DNA from: Eutreptiella sp. 'Long Island Sound 2002'
Taxonomy: Eukaryota > Euglenozoa > Euglenophyceae > Eutreptiales > Eutreptiaceae
NCBI GenBank assembly: GCA_964036045.1
Contig: OZ038383.1
Coordinates: 95,475,568-95,539,567, forward strand
Direction: 5' to 3'
DNA: 64,000 nt
The translations under genes and the position numbers were made by a program. The notes under the pieces are model-generated. The model saw nothing but the letters and a program-made list of their open reading frames with translations, searched no databases and had not been told where the DNA came from. This document shows positions 43,818 through 54,800 of this stretch, piece by piece (position 1 is the stretch's first letter; each line of letters begins with the position of its first letter).

Positions 43818-44915
43818 TTGCCTGAGACTGAAGTACTGACACTGGCAGACATAGGGTGTCAGGTTTTGGCAGTGGGGCCGTCAAAATGTTTCCCCAAAGC
43901 TAGCTGGGTTGACGCCCCACGCCCGTTACGTTTGTTGGGGGCGAGGAAATCGCAGCTTACAGGGAGGGACAAGGGCGTCATTGTCAATATGTCATTACCT
44001 GTGACAGGGAAGCGCGGACTGGTTATCTTCCAGTGCCCAAATGTGTTCATTCACCTCGCAGATGTGAGGGATAAACTTCTGCTGGGGTTTCCTTTTTTCC
44101 AGCAGTACAGCCTTGCTTTTCTGCCAAATCAAAGGTTTCTGGTCCCCATGGAGGAGCTGAAAATGGTGAAATGTCCATCAAGGTATCAAGGGTTATGCTC
44201 TAAGTGTCGGAGAGACCAGACAGCATGTCTCTGTGTACATCAGTGTGTTTTGGTCAGCATTTTGAAGCAACATGGACATGGACAGCCTGTCCTTGAAAAA
44301 CAATCTGTACGCTACTCAGAACCGCTGGTCACAGATTGGTGGTGCCCTGAGTGTGATTCAACTGCACCACCTCAGGCATTATCTTCATGTACGCATTATG
44401 GACATGTTGTATGCAAAAATCAATTGGAACCCATTTGGTTTGGGAAGATATGCTGCAGAGAATATGATCAGGTTTTCCTTTTGCAGGATGGTTCGTCACT
44501 CCAAGTCAAACGACTTCAGGACGACGTGATGTTACCCAAGCAAGCAACCGGTGATTCCGCCGGGTATAATCTGTTTTCCCCTCTCTCAGTTTCAATTCCG
44601 GCTGAGTCTGGTGTAAAAATCGCACTGCACATCTCCATGGCAATCCCAGTGGGTCATTATGGTCGCATCGCCTCACGTAGCAGTTTTGCTGACCTTAGGG
44701 TACATGTTGCGGGCGGCGTCATAGATCGGGGATACCGTGGTGATGTAACGGTGTTACTTCAGAATTCACATGACCAGCCTTTCACGATTCAGAAAGGTGA
44801 CAGAATTGCTCAATCAATACTTGGGAAGCATTCAACGCCACCTGTGGTTGAAGCCAAGGAGCTGTCGACCACTGAGCGCGGGACAGGTAGTTTTGGCAGT
44901 ACAGGCCGCAGTTAG
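43818..44915 (+). CDS. Protease-dUTPase polyprotein segment of element 2
   Basis: The open frame encodes 365 residues. Residues 5-105 resemble a retropepsin: LADIGCQV at 9-16 sits where the catalytic D-T/S-G is expected, and KLLLGFPFFQQY at 86-97 matches the C-terminal hydrophobic-Gly motif. The Thr is Ile, so protease activity is doubtful. A Cys-rich stretch follows (Cys119, 127, 130, 137, 139, 143, then 176, 179, 191, 199, 212, 213), possibly zinc-binding. Residues 240-365 are a dUTPase with all five motifs: DSAGYN at 246-251, GRIASRSS at 282-289, AGGVIDRGYRG at 298-308 with catalytic Asp303, GDRIAQ at 327-332, and RGTGSFGSTG at 354-363. dUTPase hydrolyses dUTP to dUMP and limits uracil incorporation during reverse transcription. 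The first Met is arbitrary. Confidence 0.85.
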   Translation: MPETEVLTLADIGCQVLAVGPSKCFPKASWVDAPRPLRLLGARKSQLTGRDKGVIVNMSLPVTGKRGLVIFQCPNVFIHLADVRDKLLLGFPFFQQYSLAFLPNQRFLVPMEELKMVKCPSRYQGLCSKCRRDQTACLCVHQCVLVSILKQHGHGQPVLEKQSVRYSEPLVTDWWCPECDSTAPPQALSSCTHYGHVVCKNQLEPIWFGKICCREYDQVFLLQDGSSLQVKRLQDDVMLPKQATGDSAGYNLFSPLSVSIPAESGVKIALHISMAIPVGHYGRIASRSSFADLRVHVAGGVIDRGYRGDVTVLLQNSHDQPFTIQKGDRIAQSILGKHSTPPVVEAKELSTTERGTGSFGSTGRS

Positions 44916-45863
44916 TTTATACCGCCACAGAAAAACTCGTCTCTGACAAACCAAACTAATTCAGCACATCCACAGTCATTGGACTGTTTTGTTTTCTTTT
45001 ATATTTTAATTGAAATTTTGCACAAAATGGCAAGCGATTCGCTGTTTACAAGGAGTGATGCCCCCCAGGTTAGTTCGCGGACTGTGCGAAATGTGGGGCG
45101 CGAGGCTCCCCAGGTGAGAGAGTCATTGTGTGTGGAGCGTGAGGTTCCCAATAGGTCATCTATGAAGCGTGAGGCTTCTGGATGTCTTACAGTGAGTGAT
45201 TCACTGCAACAGGAGTGTGATGCTGTGCAGATGGCGAGTGATTCGCTGAATATGGAACGTGAGGTCCTTGGTTTGGTGGAGCGTGAGGCTCCCATTACAT
45301 TGAGTGATCGCCACGATCTTTCTACAGGTGCGAGTGATTCGCTTAACCTGGTTATGTTTGTTTCAAGTGTTACGGCGTTGGCTTGCCGTTTGTCTTCTGA
45401 CAACAGGAGTATAATTTCTCCGGTATATCCAACCTCTGCTCCGTCTTGTACTGAAGCTACAGACTCATTTCCCTGTCATGTTAGGCAGGATTTTTGAGGT
45501 GCAGGAGGGACCAGGGGAGCATCACATATTGACAGTTTGTATGCTGATCAGTGGGGCCATCGCCATGAGGCATGGGCCCCAGATTTTGTTATGGCTGGCT
45601 GGGGGTATGCTTGTTGCATTGATTATCGTGATACTAAAACTCTGTCTTGCTGTGATACTCAGTTACGACAGGATAACAGAATTTTTCGAGGTCTGACTGA
45701 GTCGAATCTCACGTCACCTCAAGGGTCTGACCCTCTTCCAACGACGACCACACCCCAGCCCCCTGCAAATAATTTCATAACTCCTGCTTTGAATACTATG
45801 CTTCTTTCGTCAGATCAAACGAATCAAACCAGGACATTTTTGAGTTCGATCAGACGTCATTGA
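44916..45863 (+). pseudogene. Pol spacer of element 2, Ser-rich repeat region
   Basis: The dUTPase frame continues past its TAG. From 44,979 it encodes a spacer with recurring ASDSL and (V/K)(E)REAP-type motifs, ends at TGA 45,495-45,497, then reopens to 45,863 with a Trp/Tyr-containing stretch (YADQWGHRHEAWAPDF) and a Thr/Pro-rich end. It lies between dUTPase and the methyltransferase-like domain. An alternative frame (45,478-45,696) has a hydrophobic stretch that could be read as a membrane segment, but it lacks support from neighbouring frames. No function is assigned. Confidence 0.4.
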
Positions 45864-46362
45864 TCGTGTCTCAGCGTGGATGACAGATGCTGGTATGCCT
45901 GTCACAGTCGATGCTTTCAGCTGCGCTAATTTTCAAGTCTTTCCACAGACGTGGACTGATCCACAGCAGTCACTATCAAAACCATGGAATGGTGCAACCA
46001 TGTGGCTGCACCCTCCTGAACATCTATGGTGCCGTGTTGCAGTCAAAATGGTCATGGAAGTCTGCCGTGGAGTTGCCATCATCACGGTAGTTAAAGAAGC
46101 TTCATGGTGGTGGCTTGTTGGTGAGGTTGCAGTGGATTGGGTCGAAATGCCAACTGACCACCCACTGTTTGTAACCTCACATGGTAAGGTAAAAAACTGT
46201 ACCATTCCATATCGGGTTGTTTTCTTTGACTCCTTTGGCTATTATCGGGCTCAACAGCCTGGACCTTCACAACCTGCCATCAGGCCTGAGGCTGTTTACA
46301 ATGGTTGGAGTGAACCATCTGTCGATTCCCAGTTTCATGGATTGCCAGACAGCCAGCTGTGA
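45844..46362 (+). pseudogene. Dam-methyltransferase-like domain of element 2 Pol
   Basis: The frame opens after a shift near 45,840. From the ATG at 45,880 it encodes a domain of about 100 residues with DAFSCANFQV at 11-20, a Trp before the core (W36), MWLHPPEHLW at 41-50, a helix with VAVKMVME, a hydrophobic strand GVAIITVV, then WWW at 76-78. This order (D-A/C-x-A/S, W, aromatic-x-N/H-PP, K, strand, W) matches the fold signature of phage-type Dam DNA N6-adenine methyltransferases, also known in DIRS-type retroelements. The catalytic NPPY is changed to HPPE, so methylation is unlikely. The same frame continues through TGA at 46,360 into RT. An equivalent domain occurs in element 3 at 57,141-57,440. 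The family assignment is from motif pattern only. Confidence 0.55.
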
Positions 46363-47861
46363 GCTGAAAATGAGCGTGCGAATGAGCCTGTCAGTGCTCC
46401 CTTTTCACAGTTTGTATTGTCTGATGGTGGGTTTAGTCGTCAGCGACGGCGTTTTGGCCGCCAACGACTAGCGAAAAAATTGGTTCAATCCTTGTCTGAG
46501 GCTCATAAGCTGTACTGGGTTGATTTTCAGGGATTGCAGGACTCAGCCAGTGACCTCATGTCGGAGAATGACGATTCCGAAGACAATGCTCTTACTGATG
46601 AGTATATGTCTGATAGTAATACTGAGCATGGTATTCAGGTAGTGAGTGATGATCCTGGTACTAGTATTTTTAGTGTAGTACAGGCAGATATGGAATATGA
46701 GGACTGTCAGCATCTGCGCGAAGGCGTAATCAGTGGGTTTAAGGAGCAGGTCTTTACCAGAAAAACGGTTACACAAGTTGACAATGATAAAGGGGGTCCT
46801 CATGCTAAAATAAAGCTTGAGTTGATGCCCAATGCAGTTCCTTTTAGTTGTAAAGCCATACGTACAGTAGGTGTGCGTGAACAGGTTTTGTACGATAAAA
46901 TTAAAGGTTTTCAGGAACGAGGTTTCATTCGTAAGTGTCGAGGTAGTACTGAGTGGGTATCGCGGGCTTTTCTAGTCCCCAAACCCAAAGGCAAATGGCG
47001 ACTGGTCATTGATTATCGCTATTTAATACCCAGCTTAAAGGGTTAAATTTTCCTTTACCGGAAATTGAAGACCAGCTCGCCCGCCAAGAGGGTAGCAGTG
47101 TTTTTTCGCTGGTGGACTTGGAAGACGGATTCCACCAGATGCATCTGGAGGAATCCAGTCGTTCCTTGACCGCATTCATCACGCCTTTTGGCGTGTATGA
47201 ATGGAAGGTGTTGCCCATGGGGGTTAAGGTGGGCCCGCAGGTTTTTCAGCGACTGGTTGCGTGGGTTGTACGTAACTGCCCTACTAGTGGGTCGTATATT
47301 GATGATGTCTTGACTGGTACAGGGGTGCCACGCAAATATGCATCTTCTGACCATGGCCCTGGCAAGCCTTTTGATGGCCATGCATATGCAGACAAGCCAG
47401 CTGATACATTTTTGCACCCCTGATTTTGACCGCCGCCCATTTTGCCTGATGGCACAGCAAATTCTGATATGGTCACCCCCTTTTCATATATCATTCCTTT
47501 CCCCCCTTCAGATCAGGATAAGTTGTATTATCATTATCTGCGTATGCGTGAGCTGTTTTATGCATTTGCATCTGATGACCTCGCGGTCAAGCCTGAGAAG
47601 TGTTTTTTGCTGCGTCGTCAAGTACAGTATGTAGGGCATGTACTTTGTAATGGTAAACGCTTTCCTAACCCGAGTAAATCGCAGGGCCTTCGAGATTGGG
47701 AAATTAAATACATTATCAATGCCAAGGCCCTGAAAGGGTTCCTGGGTTTGGCAAATTGGTATAGTATGTATATGCGTAACTATGCCAAGTATGCTGCCCC
47801 CTTGATGAAGGCCCTAAAAGGTATGTATCAGTTTGAGGATGTACAATGGGGGCGGCAGTAG
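46363..47861 (+). pseudogene. Reverse transcriptase of element 2
   Basis: The first part (46,417-47,046) has an acidic leader, then RT fingers with AFLVPKPKGKWRLVIDYRY near 46,970-47,025. A one-base deletion near 47,025-47,030 shifts the frame. The palm continues at 47,112 with VDLEDGFHQMHLEESSRS, FGVYEWKVLPMGVKVGPQVFQRL and the catalytic YIDD at 47,295-47,306. A TGA at 47,421-47,423 falls inside an unusual insertion after YIDD (about 47,313-47,500). The frame then resumes with KPEKCFLLRRQVQYVGHVL and GFLGLANWYSMYMRNYAKYAAPL, typical of the Ty3-type RT thumb/connection. It copies element RNA into DNA when intact; here it is broken. Confidence 0.8.
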
Positions 47862-48463
47862 ATGGTAATGGGTTGCCTTGTAAGACACGCAAACGTGTTA
47901 AGCTTACCCCCAAACAATCAGAGATCAAATGGACTCCTGAAATGGAGTGGGGTTCAGCAAATCAAAGATTCTCTGATTGAGAAAGTTGAGTTGTATTTAC
48001 CGCGTCCTGGTGCACGTTGGCGGCTGTCCACTGATGCATCAGACTTCGCTGTAGGGGGAGTTTTAGAGCAGGAACAGGACCACAGGAATTGGCATCCCGT
48101 CGCTTTTTTCTCTAGAAAGCTTCAGGGCAGTAAAACAGCAGGTAAGCATAAAGGTAAAGGTATAGGACAGGTGGGGTGGACAGTCAGGGAAAAAGAGACG
48201 TATGCTGTTGTATGAAGTTTGTTGAAGTTTCGGCCATGGATAGGACATCAGGCAGTATTGGTACGTACAGATCATAGTAGTATTGTACAGTGGTAAAAGG
48301 AGGATTTGTGTACTGTGTCTGGGGCTTTCGGTCGTTGTGGCCGATGGCACGAGTTTTTAAGTCGTTTTAATGTTGTAATAGTGTATCATAAGGGGGCTGA
48401 AAGTGAAGCTCCTGATGCGTTATCATGCTGGGCACAACCGGCAGGGTTATCTCCGGATGTATT
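47862..48463 (+). pseudogene. RNase H of element 2, truncated
   Basis: In the RT frame after TAG 47,859-47,861 lie LSTDASDFAVGGVLEQ (catalytic Asp at 48,033), FFSRKLQGSK, REKETYAVV (Glu) and VRTDHSSIVQW (Asp). Stops fall at TGA 48,213 and TAA 48,294. The domain ends with HKGAESEAPDALSCW, the usual RNase H to integrase junction. Homology then stops at 48,463, exactly where the element 3 repeat starts. Confidence 0.8.
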
Positions 48464-49067
48464 GAAGCGGTACCCAGAACCTATGGCCCATGGCCCGGAA
48501 GCCTGTGAGCCGTCACACCCGTGCGGAAGCCGTTGACACCGGCTGTCAGCGGGATATCCCTGTTCTCTAACCCGCGAAATCTGGAATCCGATTTCTAACC
48601 ATTAGGTCGATGTGGAATTACCATATTTTTACTGTCTTGTTCGATTTGCGGTTAGACATCGGTAAAATACCCGATTTCTACCGCGATTTCCAATTGTCGT
48701 GAAATCGCCGCAGTCGCGCCGCCTGTCGTCGCCTGTTCCGTGGACCGCATTAGATAATTCTGTAGAACGATCTTTCTTGAAGTTAAGACTGAAACAGTCT
48801 TCGAGTGATCCGCAATTTTTTCCTTGATATAACGGATCGCGTCCCAGATTTTTCCCAGAAAATCTGGGCAGCCGAAGGCGCTTTGAACCCCGAAGTGGAA
48901 TAACAAGGGTTACGAGCGTTCAAGCGCCCAAGGACGAACTAACGTGCCTCATAGGCACTGTGTATGAGGTTTTGCCCCCCATAGTCATAGGATGAGGCCA
49001 AGGGATCCCAACTCCATAGGCCCAAAGGGTTATTCATTTTGAGTGTTCTCTAAGAAGTGCGCTTTTT

Positions 49068-49092
49068 CACGTACTTGGTGTCCAAGTACGTG
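49068..49092. repeat. Perfect hairpin in the 5' LTR
   Basis: CACGTACTTGG-TGT-CCAAGTACGTG has 11-base arms and a 3-base loop. It is preserved in the other LTR (63,267-63,291) although the bases just before it differ, so it may be functional in the LTR or its RNA. Confidence 0.8.
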
Positions 49093-49710
49093 TAGAAGTA
49101 TGTTGAGTTGGCGTTTTCTCCCTCTTTGCTTGCCTCTACATCCGGGGCATATCACTTGTCTTCCCCGGATAGTGCATATATGATCTCCATGTATATATGG
49201 GCAACATATTTTGCGTGCATGGTAAAATTCGGCTTTCCGAAAGGAGGTCGATTTTCGACCAAAGCACTTGCATGCGTGTTAAGGGACCAAAGTTACATTA
49301 CAATATAGGCATACTTTGATTCTAGGCCACTAGGTTGCATGTAGAAGGCGTGGGTAGGGTTGTATGCCATATTTGGTGTCATATCGCGTGCCCATTTGGC
49401 GGGTGCACCATTCCGAGACTAACCGGCCAATGGACCCCATATCGCACGAGGCCCTTCATTGTACTCCCAACCAACACTCGCAAGCCTAACCTTCGTGAAG
49501 GGACGCTTGTGGAGCGCTCCCGAAGCGATGCGTCGCGAGCAAGGTGTGTTTTTTGCAATATTCCATTTTTGCATGTGCCCACTTGGGAGGCAGCGCGCGC
49601 GACCTTCCAAAGCGCCCCAAGTGGAGCACATAGGTGGAATCGAAGGTCATTCCCGGTAAGTCATTGTGTTTAGAAGGATTGGTCGATTACTCAATCCAAG
49701 CTGAAGATAT

Positions 49711-49720
49711 TATAATATAT
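49711..49720 (+). promoter_or_regulatory. Possible TATA box of the element 3 LTR
   Basis: TATAATATAT lies within the LTR and is conserved in the right copy (63,910-63,919). It is the best core-promoter candidate, but no start site can be confirmed. Confidence 0.25.
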
Positions 49721-49800
49721 TTGTGCGCCTTTCAAGGCACTTTTGGGTGTTTTTTCGCCAATATTGCTGTTTTTTGCCCGTCATGATGTCAAGTGGCGAC

Positions 49801-51350
49801 TGTGTATCTCAACGTTGCGCCCAATTGACATCATGACCCAAATATGTTTTGAGGGTACATACTTCGGTGCCCAACATATCTTGAACCCGGCGAATAACTC
49901 CTCTTGGGCCTGGCATACCGTGGCTGCCATGTTGGCAATTTGGGACTATCCCAAATCATGGGCTCACTTGGCGACCCTGCCATTCCCAAAACCGGAGGGG
50001 TTGGGCGACGCCCAAAAGATATGTTGGACGCATATGACTTGATACCAATCCTATGGCACACTCCGGTCCAAGTCGGGCATGTGCCTCATTTGCCCCAACC
50101 ATGACTGTGCGCATTTTCGGCCATTTTAAGCAATTTTCCACATTTTCTGCCCGCCGTGCACCTTGTTCAGCCCCCTCGTGCACGCCGGACGCATGGACCA
50201 ATGGACCATATATGACATGGGTGATATGGACATTGGTCCTCATGGCTCGCACACCACGTGGGCGAGGCGGAGCAACCTTCGTCAAGGTGCTAGCCCCAAG
50301 TGAGTGTGGACGATTTTGCCATTTTGGCATTTGTGGACCCAATTGGGATTGTCACCACGCCGAGTGGCATGGAGATCTTTGAGAGCCAAGGGCATGGGAA
50401 TCTTTGTTGGACTCCCGGTGAATCGCGTATGGATTTGTGGGATCCGATCTCCAAGCCGGCGTGGAGATATACTATTGGGAGCACTCCCAAATTTTGGCTC
50501 ATTTCGAGCAGCCAAAATGACCCCCTTTTGGGACCCCAATTTCACCCCCCCCGCGTGGTCGATTGGCGGCCCCATATCTCTAAGTCCATGTGAAGCCTGG
50601 ACCTAATTTCTGGTTGTGCACTCAGATGTAGGTCCGAGGTCCTGCCTCCTATCCTGTGAGCCATTGGCCTTGCCCTGGCCGGGCGAGCCACGCGTGAGGA
50701 TGGGGCCAATGTTGGTGATTTTGGCATCACGACCCCACTTGACAAACCCGTGGTGCCCTGATGCCGAGACCTCAGAGAAAACCAGGTTGGGTGAGGACTC
50801 CAGGGAGTTTGTCCTCGAAGGGCATAGGGTCAGTTGCCTTGTCCCTACCTCTGGCAGGTCCCGACGAGGGGTCAATTTTGGAGATTTTTGAGCTAATATC
50901 AGTTTGGGCTGAAAAAGCCCATTTTCAGCTACCAACTCCCAGGGGATAATGGCGGGGCCTCATCCCTTGGTCAGAGAGGAGTTGGGACCTGCCGTTAAGG
51001 GAGCATGGGGAGCGACTGTTGGTCGGCCCTGCAGCTGCTTGGTTCCCAGGATTTCGCCTGTGGCTTGGCGAGACACCTCCCCTATCGGCAGGGTTTCAGA
51101 GTCCGGACTGAGCAGGGCATGGGTTGTGTTTGAGCCCCCGCCCCTACCAGCCACTGAGAGGGTCGGACCTGGGATTGGGATATGAGTGGGGACTGAGTGT
51201 CTATTCTCCTGGGATGCCCTTACCCCAGTCCAGTCTTAACCCCATGTGTACATATCCTGATGTGTTGCTGTACATACCTTTGTTCCCTTGTTTCAGAGTG
51301 GCAAGGATCCTGAAACGCTTTGTCACATGACACGAGCGTAATGATGCCCC
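49801..51350. other. Rest of LTR and/or leader of element 3
   Basis: There is no coding frame I trust, and no tRNA-complementary primer-binding site was recognised. A pyrimidine-rich stretch ending in CAG (CCTTTGTTCCCTTGTTTCAG, about 51,275-51,294) resembles a 3' splice site. Confidence 0.35.
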
Positions 51351-51815
51351 TGTGAGCGCCGTGCTTTTCCTGCCTGCTTGCTTGTGCGTGTCACCGCAGC
51401 GTCCTGTGGCCAGGCCCCCCAGGGGAACGCGTCAAAAGCGTTTCACCGCCGCGGGGTTACCCATCCCCCGCGTGCCACTCCGGGCAACCCGAACCCCGAG
51501 CAGCGCAGCGCAGCAGCTCGCAGCTTGCAGCTCGCAGCGCAGCGCAGCGGCTCGCAGCGCCGCCCGGCAACAGCGCCGAGTCCGTGAAGGAAGTGCAGGG
51601 ACCGGAACTCCGACATCAACGAGTTCCTTCGGCCGAGCAGCAAGGCCGCACTCCCAGCTACAGCAACCACCTCCACAACCACAGGCCGACCAGCACCGGC
51701 CGCACTCCCAGTCCAGTGCTATGTCAACCGCTTCAACAACCACCACCAGGACTAGTCCGTTGAGCGGAACGAGAGCCCACCAAGGACCTCAAGACCAAGT
51801 ACGCCCCCCGCTGCC

Positions 51816-54800
51816 ATGGTAAACTGGCAAGAAGCGGGCAAGACGTGGCCGCGGCCCCACCCCCATGCGGTGCGCCTACTGCGTGGGTTGGTATGGGACC
51901 AGCACTATCGCCACAGCCACCCCCAGTGCGAAGGCGGCATGCCCGGGAGCTTCGAGCTCCGCGAGGACATGGGCCCTGACCCCCTGCAGGCAGTCGAAGA
52001 CTGGCTGCGGGTGTAAGGGTTTGCCTTCCGCTTCCGCCAGAGGCCCTGGAGGGTCTGGACCCGGCCAGACAGGCCCGGCGAAGGGCTGCGCCCCCACGGG
52101 ATTGAGGAGGACGAGAACTCCAACGAGTACCCATCAGGCGCCACGATCAACGTCTCCATGTGGGACATGATCGAAAGGAAGTTGCCGGAGCCGGGGACCG
52201 AGCGCACGCTGCAGGGAAGCAGCAGGAGTGCGTCTCCTGGGAAGGAGAAGCGGTCCGCCGGGGACAGAAAGCGGGACCGGAAGTGGCGGGAATACCAGGA
52301 ATCCCTGGCCGCCGAAGCCGCCCAAGGCGCCAAGGGCGGAACCCCAGCCCCAAGCGCCCAACGGGCCAATGGCGGTCACCACCCCGGCCACACCACCCTT
52401 GGCGACTTCCTCCAAGTCGCCAAGCATGCCAAGGCCAAGCCCTGTCAGCTGCACCCCAGGAAGTCAGGCCCCAGCAGCGACGTGGAGTCGGCCCACCGCG
52501 GGAGGATGCCGGCCGGCCAGGCCAGCTCCAGCAGCAGCGTCGCCTCTGACCAAACAGACGTGGCGCGCGCCTGTGAGCGTGCCTGTGGGGTGCCCTGCAA
52601 CCTTCGGGTTGCCCCACAACGGGCCACGCAGCAGAACGCTGCCATGGAGGGCGCCATCGGCATCGCCCAGCAGGAGGCTGCGGAGTGGGAGCATGGCATG
52701 GCCATCCACGCCTCGACCGTGGCGGCCACCGCGGCCGGACTCACGGCCGGAGCCGCCCATGAGGCAGCGACTGCCCAGGTCAAGGGAGAGGTGGCGGCAG
52801 CCGCCGAGGAAGCCCGCCTGACGCAGGAGGCCATTGCCTGCAAGGAGGTCGAGGTGAAGGCGCTGGAAGAGGCGCTTGCCCAAGAGAGGGCAAAGAAGGA
52901 GGCGGAGGAAAGGGCCCACGCCGAAGCAACGGCTAAGGCCCAGGCGGACGCCGCCAGGAAGGACGCCATCGAGGCCGCGCGACGGAAGGTCGCTGAGGAG
53001 AGGGCCAAGACGGAGGCGGAGCTGGCGGCGTTGGAAGCGGAGAAGGCTCGGCTGCAGCAGACCCGGGAAGCCGAGGCGGTTCGTGCCAGGGAGGAGGCGG
53101 AAGGGCGAGCTGCCGCAGCCACGGCCGCCGCAACGGCGCAGGCGGAGGCCAAGCTCCGCCCCGAGACGCCCCCGGGAGGATCCCGAGTGGAGACCCTTCG
53201 AAAGCTTTTCGAAGGGGACGCCCCCTCCAGGATGGCGCTGAATCCGGAGGAGGTGGACACGGGCAGCAGTGGGAGCAGTGGCCCCACTGCCTACCGACGG
53301 AGGAAGGGTAAGGGGAAGACCCCCGAGAGGTCACGGAGGCCAGCGGGCGGACAACCCCACGACAGTGACCCCTTCTTCACCGCCAGCGACAGGGATGAAC
53401 GAGGCCGCCGACATCGCCGAGGAGTGGCTGGCAGAGGAGGCGGAGGCGTCCCCATGGAGCCGGAAGGTGAGGGTCAGGATCTCCCTCCTCCCTACCGGAG
53501 CTCGAAGTCTTCCGCGTGCGGGACCGAGACGCCCAGGTGGGGCGACATGGACGAGGATGATGACATGGACTTCGACTACACGAAGAAGCCCCCATCCTCG
53601 GACCCACCGGGGCGACCTGGCGGAGACGCACCGGGACCCCCTGGCGGAGGACCATCAGGACCCCCTGGAGGACGCCAACTAAGTGGACCCCCTGGAGGCG
53701 GACCACCGGGCTGGGGAGGACCCCCTGGACCGGGCGGACCCGGCGGAGGCCCTCCTGGAGGACCCCCTGGGGACCCCGAGGACCCACCAGGGAACAGCGA
53801 CCCGGATTCCACCTGGCGGTGGATTGTCCACCTCCGCAGGAGGGTCCAGTCCCTCGAGCGCGAGGTAGACACGGGCAAGGGCGAGATGACTCGCATCGCC
53901 AGGGCCGCCGCGGGCGCACAGAGGGAGCTGGACATCGCCAAGATCGAGATGGTCAAGAGCGCCAAGGTCGCCACTGCCACCCAGAGGGAGCTGGACATCG
54001 CCAGGGGTGAGATCAGGTCGCTGAACAAGGTCATCAGCGGCCTTCAGCAGAGGTTGGACGTGCTGGAAGACCATGGGAGCGTCGGCAGCGACCACCCACC
54101 CCTGGAGTCTGGCTCGTCGGACGACAGCTGGGGACCCGGACCAGGTCAAGGCAGACCCCACGCCCCCGGCAGAGCCCCCAGGAGTCGCCCCTGAGCCAGT
54201 GCCCCCTCTCTCAGCGCCCCCTCTCACCACAGCGCGGCCCGCCGCAACGAGGGCGTGCCGCCCGGCAGTGGCAATGAGGAGTGGCGGGATGAGTGGCTCG
54301 GGGCGGATTACCACAACCGCCGTGCTCCAGCGCGGACACCGGTACGCCCCCGACGCCCCGCACCAGCCCCGGAGCCAATCCCAATGGTTGGCAGACGCTA
54401 TGGTGGACTCAGGAATGAGGTCCCCGGAGGAGACTTGGAGTGGGATGTCGGTGGAGGTGAGGACCTGGACCTGGACCTGGAGGAGTTCGGCATTACCCCG
54501 CCGCGTGGTGTACGACGGGAGGCTGCTGAACGCAGCCGCCGGCGCCGTGATGAGGAGGTGTACATGGAAGGAGTACGGCGTGAACATCTAGGTTCAGCGT
54601 ACATGGAGGAACCACGGCGTGGCCACGCGGATACCGGGGAGGAGATGGAAGTGGCAGCCGTGGGAGTCCGTGGGAGAGGCCGATGGGAACCTCGGTCGAC
54701 CTCGCGGCCGGCCTTCATGGTCTCTAAGGCCGCGGATGCCGCCGTGTGGGAAGACTTGAAGGACATCAAGCCCCCCATGTACGATGGCAACCCCCTCAAC

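Larger units (their letters stand above)
39877..48463 (+). mobile_element. Element 2: Ty3/gypsy-type retrotransposon, truncated at both ends
   Basis: Domain order on the plus strand is coiled-coil Gag, Gag core with zinc knuckle, protease, Cys-rich module, dUTPase, a Ser-rich spacer, a Dam-methyltransferase-like domain, RT and RNase H. No 5' LTR is seen. RNase H ends abruptly at 48,463, where the long direct repeat of element 3 starts, so the remaining pol (including integrase) presumably lies beyond the right end of the window. Several frameshifts and stops mark it as inactive. Confidence 0.8.
48464..49800 (+). repeat. 5' LTR of element 3 (at least the first 1,337 bp)
   Basis: It matches 62,662-63,999 base for base with a few percent difference (offset 14,198-14,199). 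It begins with TG, as LTRs do. The right-hand copy is cut by the window end, so the true LTR end cannot be seen and may lie anywhere between 49,800 and about 51,350. It contains a 25-base perfect hairpin at 49,068-49,092 and a TATA-like box at 49,711-49,720. Confidence 0.8.

Noticed and set aside
45478-45696. 72-codon hydrophobic frame that could be a membrane or Env-like protein
   Set aside because: It is a shadow of the Pol spacer, and the frame before and after it belongs to Pol. One hydrophobic stretch is not enough.
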